A stretch of 64,000 bases of DNA from Alphaproteobacteria bacterium. Lineage in GTDB: Bacteria > Pseudomonadota > Alphaproteobacteria > Micavibrionales > Micavibrionaceae. Shown one piece after another: positions 57,783-64,000 of the stretch. The position numbers were made by a program, and so were the translations under genes. The DNA lies in NCBI GenBank assembly GCA_030424975.1, contig JAUHVY010000001.1:1113093-1177092 (forward strand), written 5' to 3'. The notes beneath the pieces were generated by a model. It saw only the letters and a program-made list of their open reading frames with translations, was not told the origin of the DNA and did not search any database. Positions within the stretch are counted from its first letter, which is position 1. Each line of letters opens with the position of its first letter.

Positions 57783-60065
57783 TCACAAAAAGGATTGCGG
57801 GTCGATGTCAATATAAACACGCACAGTCGACGGAACTTTAACGCCGTTCACCCAATGTGCAATCGCCTTTTGCAGGTTTATTTTCTTATCCGCACGCACT
57901 AGCAACCGATACCGATAGCGCCCGCGCAAACGTGCTAACGGCGCTGGCGCAGGGCCAAGCGTATTAATCAAATACCCCTCCTCTGTCATCCCCTGCGGTG
58001 ACGTTTTCCCAAGCGCCTTGGCAACATCCAGTACAAGGCTTTCCTCTCGCCCTGATACAATAATGCCCGCAAGACGACTATAGGGGGGCATGTTGGCCAC
58101 CTCTCGCTCATGCGCCTCTACGCTCAAGAATTCATCGCGTCCTCCCGCATGTGATGATGCCGCCATCGCCTTCATGATGCGATGTTCAGGCATCCAACTT
58201 TGCAAGATGACCGTTCCTTGTTTATCCTTTTCACGACCTGCACGACCTGCAACCTGATGCAACATTTGATAGGTGCGCTCTGCTGCGCGTAAGTCCCCGC
58301 CCTTAAGGCCAAGATCGGCATCTACAACACCAACCAATGTCAAATTGGGAAAATGATGCCCCTTTGCAATGATTTGCGTACCGATAATAATATCGACCTC
58401 GTTATTGATCACCTTCGCCAGAAGCGCCTTCATCTCCTCGTTGCTTTCGGCGGTATCACTGGCCAATATCATAATGCGCGCATCCGGAAACAATGTCTTA
58501 GCCTCTTCAAAGATACGCTCAACCCCCGGGCCACAAGCGGTGAAGCTATCGATATCATCACAAGACGGACAATTTTTAGGGATCGCGTTATGAAAGCCGC
58601 AATGATGACAATGCAGGCGGCCAGATCTTTTATGCTCCACCAGCCACGCCGTACAACGCGGGCATTCCATACGGTGACCACATGTACGGCAAAGCGTTAA
58701 GGGCGCATAGCCGCGACGATTCAAAAACAGTAATGATTGCTCTCCCGCCTCAAGCTTTTCTGCGACTGCATCGACGAGTGTCTTAGACAAAAAGCATTGC
58801 CGATCGGGCTTATCGGCGCGCAAATCAACCACGCGAATATCGGGTAATTGCGCCCCGCCATAGCGGCTTTCCAAAACCAGATGCTTATACCGACCCGTGC
58901 CGTATGGCTCTTCCCAGGTATTGAGCATAGTTTCAAGCGAGGGCGTCGCCGAAACCAGCGCGACAGGGATTTTCCCAAGCGATCCGCGCACAACTGCCAT
59001 ATCCCGCGCATGATAAATTACGCCGTCTTCTTGTTTATAGGCGGGGTCATGTTCTTCATCGACGATAATCAGCCCCAAATCTTTATACGGCAAAAACAGC
59101 GCAGAACGCGCCCCGACAACGACACGCGTATCCCCTTGCGCCACGCCGCGCCATGTAGTGCGCCGTTGTGCAGGTGTTAAATGCGAATGCCATAACGCAG
59201 GCGCACAGCCGAAACGCTTTTTAAAACGTTCCAAAAACGCATTCGACAAGGCAATCTCAGGCAATAATATAACCACCTGCTTTCGCATTGATATGGCCTT
59301 TGCTACGGCCTCGAAATAGACTTCGGTTTTACCTGCGCCTGTTACGCCATCCAATAAGGACACCGAAAAACGCCCGTTCTCAAGGTCATCACAAATTTCA
59401 TCGGCGGCCATTTGCTGCCCTTCCGAAAGATCCGCCCTTCCCGCATTCAAATCGGGGTGCATGCAGGGCGCGGGGTTGTAAACACTAACCTCTTCCAACA
59501 GCCCCTTATCCGCCATACCGCGCACAACCGCCGCCGAGCACGACGCCATATCGGCGATTTCTGCGGCGATGCGGGTTTGACCATCCGCCATCACGGCGAT
59601 CACCTTTTGACGCTGCGGCGATAGGCCTTTGCGTATTATATCCTCCATGCCATGCGGCAAACAAAACCCGCGCGCAGGTTTTGGCGGCGTTAAGCCCGCA
59701 GGCGCACTAAGCGCCATTTTAAGCACAGACCCACGCGGGGCGAGCGTATAATTCGCAACCCAGTCAATAAAATCACGATGCGCCTTTGGCATCGGGTCCA
59801 GATCATACTTAGAGATTATAGGCTTGAGCTTTGCGGCATTAACCTCGCCACAGGCCTCACCCCAAACAACGGCAGCAATCTCACGGTTGCCAAGTGGCAC
59901 ACAAACATAATCACCCGCCTGCACCGATATATGCGGTGGCACGATATAATCATATGCCTTGTCCACCGGATACGGCACCAAAACACGCATCACCTGCCCC
60001 GCCGCAAGCGTTGCGGGGGCATCACTTTGTGATGTGTCATCCTGAAACAAAGAGGTTTGGCTCAT
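57783..60065 (-). CDS. priA: Primosomal protein N' (PriA replication-restart helicase)
   Basis: Restarts stalled replication forks by binding forked DNA and loading the primosome. The 760-residue protein has Walker A GVTGAGKTEV, DEEHDPAYKQ and a zinc-binding cysteine set (CRTCGHRMECPRC then HCHHCGF and NCPSC). The C-terminal domain ends PSTVRVYIDIDPQSFL. Length is normal. It lies upstream of fsa (divergent across a small hypothetical gene), as in other Alphaproteobacteria. Confidence 0.96.
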   Translation of the reverse strand: MSQTSLFQDDTSQSDAPATLAAGQVMRVLVPYPVDKAYDYIVPPHISVQAGDYVCVPLGNREIAAVVWGEACGEVNAAKLKPIISKYDLDPMPKAHRDFIDWVANYTLAPRGSVLKMALSAPAGLTPPKPARGFCLPHGMEDIIRKGLSPQRQKVIAVMADGQTRIAAEIADMASCSAAVVRGMADKGLLEEVSVYNPAPCMHPDLNAGRADLSEGQQMAADEICDDLENGRFSVSLLDGVTGAGKTEVYFEAVAKAISMRKQVVILLPEIALSNAFLERFKKRFGCAPALWHSHLTPAQRRTTWRGVAQGDTRVVVGARSALFLPYKDLGLIIVDEEHDPAYKQEDGVIYHARDMAVVRGSLGKIPVALVSATPSLETMLNTWEEPYGTGRYKHLVLESRYGGAQLPDIRVVDLRADKPDRQCFLSKTLVDAVAEKLEAGEQSLLFLNRRGYAPLTLCRTCGHRMECPRCTAWLVEHKRSGRLHCHHCGFHNAIPKNCPSCDDIDSFTACGPGVERIFEEAKTLFPDARIMILASDTAESNEEMKALLAKVINNEVDIIIGTQIIAKGHHFPNLTLVGVVDADLGLKGGDLRAAERTYQMLHQVAGRAGREKDKQGTVILQSWMPEHRIMKAMAASSHAGGRDEFLSVEAHEREVANMPPYSRLAGIIVSGREESLVLDVAKALGKTSPQGMTEEGYLINTLGPAPAPLARLRGRYRYRLLVRADKKINLQKAIAHWVNGVKVPSTVRVYIDIDPQSFL

Positions 60066-60155
60066 CCTTTTCTTTTACCATCTTCCGGCAGATAAAAACA
60101 GATCATAGCGTGAATTCCTTTGCGTTCACTCCGTAGGAAATGGTATTTAACATAT

Positions 60156-60629
60156 ATGAAAAATATAAAAGATTTTTTTACAAAACTGGTTGGCAAGATA
60201 TTCACCGCATTGGATGAATTTCAAAGTGTTGCATCTCCGCCTGCACCGCTTGAGCCTGCAAAAACCTACTCCCCTTCTGAAATGAAAGCGGGATATATAC
60301 ATTTACGCAACCGATTATCAGGCAGCCATAACGCCGCGGCGCAAGATGATTATAATTTATGCATTGTACCTCTGCGCACACAAGGCGATATGACCCGTGA
60401 TGACATCGCACAGGAAATGGATCGCTTAATTGATTTAATGCATGACAACAACCTTATTTCCGATGATGCAATGAACATGCGCAGCACATTGAAAAATTCT
60501 TTAACATCAATGGTTATCCAAGGTATGGATGATGTGAGTTTTGAAGAAAAATTGCTGAACTCCATCCGTTATGACCAACAGCTTTCCAAACCAAAGTTGC
60601 GTGTCATTAACGGTGATCTTGATATGTAA
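60156..60629 (+). CDS. Hypothetical protein, 157 residues
   Basis: A mostly helical soluble protein (IKDFFTKLVGKIFTALDEFQ start, DDIAQEMDRLIDLMHDNN in the middle). No motif known. ATG 60156 is taken; the TTG 60120 reading adds 12 residues. Positioned between priA and fsa on the plus strand. Confidence 0.45.
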   Translation: MKNIKDFFTKLVGKIFTALDEFQSVASPPAPLEPAKTYSPSEMKAGYIHLRNRLSGSHNAAAQDDYNLCIVPLRTQGDMTRDDIAQEMDRLIDLMHDNNLISDDAMNMRSTLKNSLTSMVIQGMDDVSFEEKLLNSIRYDQQLSKPKLRVINGDLDM

Positions 60630-60763
60630 TATCACCCCGCCTGCACGAAACGTAAAACACGCTTGCCCCACCGCATCAAATTCTTTATGGTCACGCCAAA
60701 GAATAACCATTCGCGCCGCCAACATGCCGCGCCATGTATAACAACAGTTTAGGAAGAAAAAAC

Positions 60764-61423
60764 ATGAAATTTTTTGCCGATACATCTGATCTTGATGAAC
60801 TAAAAGACCTCGCCGACCTGGGCCTTTTGGATGGTGTCACAACAAACCCGTCAATTATTGCGAAATCAGGGAAAGAATTCATCCCGTTGATCAAAGAAAT
60901 CTGTGACATCGCAGGCGGCACCCCCGTCAGCGCAGAAGTAGCCGCAACAGATTATGAAACAATGCGTAAAGAGGCCGACGTTTTGCGCGCTATCGCGGAC
61001 AATATCGCGGTTAAAGTTCCGTTGACAGAAGCAGGTATCCGCACATGTAAGGAATTGTCAGACGAAGGTACAATGGTGAATGTCACATTATGTTTCTCTC
61101 CCGGTCAGGCATTATTGGCGGCAAAAGCAGGCGCGGCGTTTATCTCACCTTTCGTTGGTCGTCTTGATGACATCAGCTTTCAGGGCTTGGAATTGATTGC
61201 CGATATCGTGACAATCTATGACAATTACCCGCAATACGACACAGAAGTTCTTGTCGCATCAGTGCGTAACCCGATGCATATCATTGAATCTGCGAAAATG
61301 GGCGCACAAGTGATGACCGCTCCGCCAAAGGTGATCAAGCAATTATTCAACCACCCGTTAACGGATAAAGGTTTGGCCGCATTTGTCGAAGACTGGGCTA
61401 AAACAGGCCAGAGCATTTTGTAA
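60764..61423 (+). CDS. fsa: Transaldolase (small Fsa/MipB-type)
   Basis: A 219-residue enzyme of the short transaldolase/fructose-6-phosphate aldolase group, acting in the non-oxidative pentose phosphate path. [27 protein letters not shown], Schiff-base Lys in [11 protein letters not shown], and [20 protein letters not shown] are all diagnostic. AGGAAG precedes ATG 60764. Terminated at 61454-61497. Confidence 0.94.
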   Translation: MKFFADTSDLDELKDLADLGLLDGVTTNPSIIAKSGKEFIPLIKEICDIAGGTPVSAEVAATDYETMRKEADVLRAIADNIAVKVPLTEAGIRTCKELSDEGTMVNVTLCFSPGQALLAAKAGAAFISPFVGRLDDISFQGLELIADIVTIYDNYPQYDTEVLVASVRNPMHIIESAKMGAQVMTAPPKVIKQLFNHPLTDKGLAAFVEDWAKTGQSIL

Positions 61424-61453
61424 TATACAAAATCACAATATTTAAAAATCTTA

Positions 61454-61497
61454 AAAACACGGGAAAAGATTTAAAAATCGCCCGTGTTTTGTTTTTA
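61454..61497 (+). terminator. Terminator of fsa
   Basis: Ten-bp stem AAAACACGGG/CCCGTGTTTT (61454-61463 with 61481-61490), loop and T-rich tail. Confidence 0.85.
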
Positions 61498-61528
61498 CGG
61501 GCAAAATCTCTGTGATATAATCATCGCT

Positions 61529-62230
61529 ATGTCAGATGTATTGGAAAAATCGGTGGTGAGCAAAAACGACATTTTGCAATTCTTGCAAGATAACCCGACC
61601 TTCTTGCGGGATAATCCGGATGTGCTCGAAGCCCTCATCCCTGAAAAGGAACGCCCGACGCGCGGCGGTGTCGCCGATTTTCAATCTTATGTGATTGAAA
61701 AGCTCAAGGCCGATAAAATGCAGGTCATCGCCAGCACGCGTGAGCTTGTTGAAAATGCGCGCAACAATATGAATAACCAACAACGTATTCATAATGCGGT
61801 TCTCAGACTACTCGAAGCCCATAGTTTTGATGAATTTATTCAATGCATAACGATGGATTTATCATCAATCCTTGATGTCGATATTTCCGTTCTTGTTGTT
61901 GAATCAAACGAAGAACATATCCCCCATGTCCACCAAAACGGTCTACGGATTATTCCAGAAGGCACGATTGAAAAATGGATGGGTGATAAGAATGTCTTGT
62001 TACAAGATAATATTAGCGGGATCGAGCCGATATATGGTGGCGGCGCAACGTTGGTGGCTTCGCAAATTTTGCTGCGTGTTGATATTGCCAAAAACACTCC
62101 GCCCGCCATTTTAGCATTCGGCAGCCGCGATCCGAACATGTTCCATGACGGACAAGCGACAGATCAAATTCTATTCCTTGCCCGCGTCATCGAAAGGGCT
62201 TTTCGAACATGGCTTCATCTTCCGTCATAG
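61529..62230 (+). CDS. DUF484 family GAF-like protein
   Basis: A 233-residue cytoplasmic protein of the DUF484 family. NDILQFLQDNPTFLRDNPDVLEALIPE marks the N-terminus; the C-terminal half (LDVDISVLVVES) has a GAF-like fold. Function unknown. It is almost always found before xerC, as here (32-nt gap). ATG 61529 is used in place of the longer frame that starts in the fsa terminator. Confidence 0.88.
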   Translation: MSDVLEKSVVSKNDILQFLQDNPTFLRDNPDVLEALIPEKERPTRGGVADFQSYVIEKLKADKMQVIASTRELVENARNNMNNQQRIHNAVLRLLEAHSFDEFIQCITMDLSSILDVDISVLVVESNEEHIPHVHQNGLRIIPEGTIEKWMGDKNVLLQDNISGIEPIYGGGATLVASQILLRVDIAKNTPPAILAFGSRDPNMFHDGQATDQILFLARVIERAFRTWLHLPS

Positions 62231-62262
62231 ACACGAGCATATAACCGCAAAGAGTGGTCGAT

Positions 62263-63201
62263 ATGATTAAACAGGAAATACTGGCGAAATGTGCAGGCGA
62301 TCTGGCCGATATTCTGGTTAAATGGACTGATTATCTGGCCTATGAAAAAAATTTATCAAAGCATACATTGCGCGCCTATTCCGCGGATGTCGGGCATTTT
62401 GTGAATTTCCTTTTTGATCATTTGGGAAAGGCACCGTGCCTTGACGATTTGTCTACCATTACAATCCGTGATTTCCGCGGATGGATGGCCAAAAAAGCTA
62501 TGGAGGGCACATCAAACGCCAGCCGTGCGCGATCTTTATCCGGCATTAAAAACCTTCTGCAATGGCTGGATAAGCAAGGCATTATGCATAACGCCGCCAT
62601 TGGCACAGTCCGTAGCCCCAAATTACCGCATAAATTACCGCGCCCCCTGCAACAAGATCATGCCATGGACCTCATCAAACACGCGGGCATGCTAGAACGT
62701 CATGATTGGGTCGGTGCACGCAACACGGCATTATTTATGCTGTTATACGGATGCGGCCTGCGTATTAACGAGGCGCTATCCCTTGATATTAAAGATTTCC
62801 CGCAGGACGGTTTTTTACGCGTTATCGGTAAGGGGAATAAGGAGCGCCAAGTACCGGTTCTGCCGATCGTTGAAAAGCATTTATCAGAATATCTGGCGGC
62901 TTGCCCCTATCCGTCGGATAAATCACGCGCCATATTTCTTGGGGCACGCGGCAAACGCCTTAATCAAGGGATCGCGCAGCGCGCTATGCGTGAATTGCGT
63001 GTCACCTTGGGTTTACCCGAAAACGCAACGCCGCATGCCTTCCGACACAGCTTTGCCACCCATTTACTACAAAATGGCGCAAACCTAAGAGAAATCCAAG
63101 AGTTACTGGGGCATGAATCCTTGAGCACTACGCAGCGATATACAGAAATAAACGCAGAAGAAATGATGCGTATCTATAAATCCGCCCATCCGCGCGCATA
63201 A
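62263..63201 (+). CDS. xerC: Tyrosine recombinase XerC
   Basis: Site-specific recombinase that resolves chromosome dimers at dif. The 312 residues (ATG 62263, AAGAG upstream) include the SAM-like N-terminal domain (LAYEKNLSKHTLRAY) and catalytic residues: Arg in CGLRINEAL, Lys in GKGNKERQVPV, HAFRHSFATH, and LGHESLSTTQRY with the nucleophile Tyr. GTG 62254 is an alternative start. Co-located with DUF484, as in many bacteria. Confidence 0.95.
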   Translation: MIKQEILAKCAGDLADILVKWTDYLAYEKNLSKHTLRAYSADVGHFVNFLFDHLGKAPCLDDLSTITIRDFRGWMAKKAMEGTSNASRARSLSGIKNLLQWLDKQGIMHNAAIGTVRSPKLPHKLPRPLQQDHAMDLIKHAGMLERHDWVGARNTALFMLLYGCGLRINEALSLDIKDFPQDGFLRVIGKGNKERQVPVLPIVEKHLSEYLAACPYPSDKSRAIFLGARGKRLNQGIAQRAMRELRVTLGLPENATPHAFRHSFATHLLQNGANLREIQELLGHESLSTTQRYTEINAEEMMRIYKSAHPRA

Positions 63202-63255
63202 ATTTTCACACAATTTCGTTGCTCTTTGCGACACAGATACGTTAAAATTGTTTCC

Positions 63256-63699
63256 ATGTTAGAAAAAGAAATGACACCATCAGATATTGATATCAACGAG
63301 CAATTTCCGATTTTGCGCGTGGCTGCGGACGCCTCTGCGGAAGAAGAACTGCAGATTGTTGTCAACAGCGCGTCATATGATGCAGATACACAAACTGCGA
63401 CAATCAAGCTAAAGGATGCCTTCAGCAAGAAATCACAAGTTGATGATTACAACGGTGAGCACATCACTATGGTCTATAACAAGGCCGCTGCGGATCTGGA
63501 GCATTGCCCGGAAATGCATGTATCGCTGAGTGATGTTGAACGTACATTAAATTTCTTTACCAATACGGTTACCCTAGAGGTTTCGAACATTACAGCCGAA
63601 CAAGCGAAGTTGATTTCAGATGCACAATGCTTCAAACTTGATACAGACACGGTAAAAGCTATTGTCGCCCCCGGGTTTAACGGCGGCCCCAAAATATAG
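63256..63699 (+). CDS. Hypothetical protein, 147 residues
   Basis: A soluble acidic protein with strand/helix mix (TASYDADTQTATIKLKDAF-like region, FTNTVTLEVSNITAEQAKL later). Probably an alpha/beta fold. ATG 63256 is preferred over TTG 63226. No family known. Terminated at 63713-63743. Confidence 0.48.
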   Translation: MLEKEMTPSDIDINEQFPILRVAADASAEEELQIVVNSASYDADTQTATIKLKDAFSKKSQVDDYNGEHITMVYNKAAADLEHCPEMHVSLSDVERTLNFFTNTVTLEVSNITAEQAKLISDAQCFKLDTDTVKAIVAPGFNGGPKI

Positions 63700-63712
63700 G
63701 TCTCAAAATATA

Positions 63713-63743
63713 AAAAGCCCGCCTTTAAAAAAGCGGGCCTTCA
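63713..63743. terminator. Bidirectional terminator between two convergent genes
   Basis: Seven-bp stem AGCCCGC/GCGGGCT-type (63716-63722 with 63733-63739) flanked by A-rich and T-rich sequence on the two strands. Confidence 0.7.
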
Positions 63744-63769
63744 TTCCACATGATCGTATAATAATTCTG

Positions 63770-64000
63770 TTACAAGCCGGGAGCCTCTTGCGCCGGCTCA
63801 TCATCGCCAAACCAATCGGCGGCAAAGCTTTCTCCACAACCGGCAGAACCACGTGACGCATATTCATCCAAGCGTTTCTTTACCGCTTCTGATGTTACAT
63901 GAGGCACGCGTTGTGCAGGCTCATCAATTACAGGGCCACCATTATGATTAGACGGTGCCGTAGTATTTGGAGCTGTGTTATTATCTTCCCAATCTGCAAT
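63770..64000 (-). CDS. Partial hypothetical protein, cut by right edge
   Basis: Minus-strand frame with stop TAA at 63770-63772 and 76 visible residues that continue beyond 64000. The visible part is Asn/Thr/Pro-rich (NNTAPNTTAPSNHNGG), then helical (SEAVKKRLDEYASRGS) with one Cys. No family recognised; nothing more can be said without the rest. Confidence 0.5.
   Translation of the reverse strand: MADWEDNNTAPNTTAPSNHNGGPVIDEPAQRVPHVTSEAVKKRLDEYASRGSAGCGESFAADWFGDDEPAQEAPGL

Noticed and set aside
62263-63201. Mobile-element integrase interpretation of the tyrosine recombinase.
   Set aside because: Length, motifs and the DUF484 neighbour are typical of housekeeping XerC; no element boundaries were seen.

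Overview
The window looks like a chromosomal segment of an alphaproteobacterium with moderate to low GC (roughly mid-40s %, by eye). The evidence is the F1 ATP synthase operon in the order atpH-atpA-atpG-atpD-atpC without F0 genes, its proximity to priA, fsa, DUF484 and xerC (an arrangement familiar from Alphaproteobacteria), a class I lysyl-tRNA synthetase, and GlnD with the usual nucleotidyltransferase-HD-ACT-ACT layout. I cannot place it in a genus. The large share of unrecognised small secreted and membrane proteins fits a poorly sampled lineage. No rRNA, tRNA, CRISPR array, insertion sequence or prophage was seen.

Layout. 1-3263: the end of a secreted protein gene cut by the window edge, then glnD. 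3272-8917: a chaperone-usher type surface-fibre locus with a large usher-like barrel protein, two DUF4402 subunit-like secreted proteins and a PapD-like chaperone. 9209-10961: an AMIN-domain lipoprotein and a CinA-like protein. 11061-13952: map, a YcxB-like membrane protein and a membrane-anchored C13 (legumain-like) peptidase. 13992-17776: a 51-residue small gene, a RadC-family protein, an L,D-transpeptidase lipoprotein, purB and bacterioferritin. 17808-18821: a periplasmic thioredoxin-like protein and bfd either side of a Fur-type palindrome. 18902-21974: cyclophilin, PhzF-like protein and a GH13 glucosidase. 21987-29313: a mostly minus-strand run of membrane proteins and lipoproteins ending with uvrB, which is translationally linked to two small membrane proteins. 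29425-36906: hypotheticals, a PQ-loop transporter, class I LysRS and two divergent glycerophosphodiester phosphodiesterases. 36916-45804: nitroreductase, MscS channel, DinG-like helicase, pabB/pabA and a LOG-family protein. 45811-52980: a lipoprotein and the F1 operon, which carries two extra genes. 53189-57749: two TraX-family paralogues, a membrane spermidine-synthase-like protein and an ICMT-like membrane methyltransferase. 57783-64000: priA, fsa, DUF484, xerC, hypotheticals and a cut gene.

How genes work together. The usher, chaperone and two subunit-like proteins form a plausible secretion and fibre-assembly system. Bfr and Bfd store and release iron, and bfd lies under a probable iron-responsive operator. 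PabA and PabB together make aminodeoxychorismate for folate. The F1 genes form one transcription unit with a hairpin between atpA and atpG and a terminator after atpC; an acid phosphatase gene and an amphi-Trp gene sit inside it.

The least explained parts are the TraX/spermidine-synthase-like/ICMT-like membrane enzyme group, the two insertions in the atp operon, the usher with Ca-loop and SPOR-like tail, and the YcxB/C13-peptidase pair. Family assignments come from motifs recognised by eye; no database search was possible.
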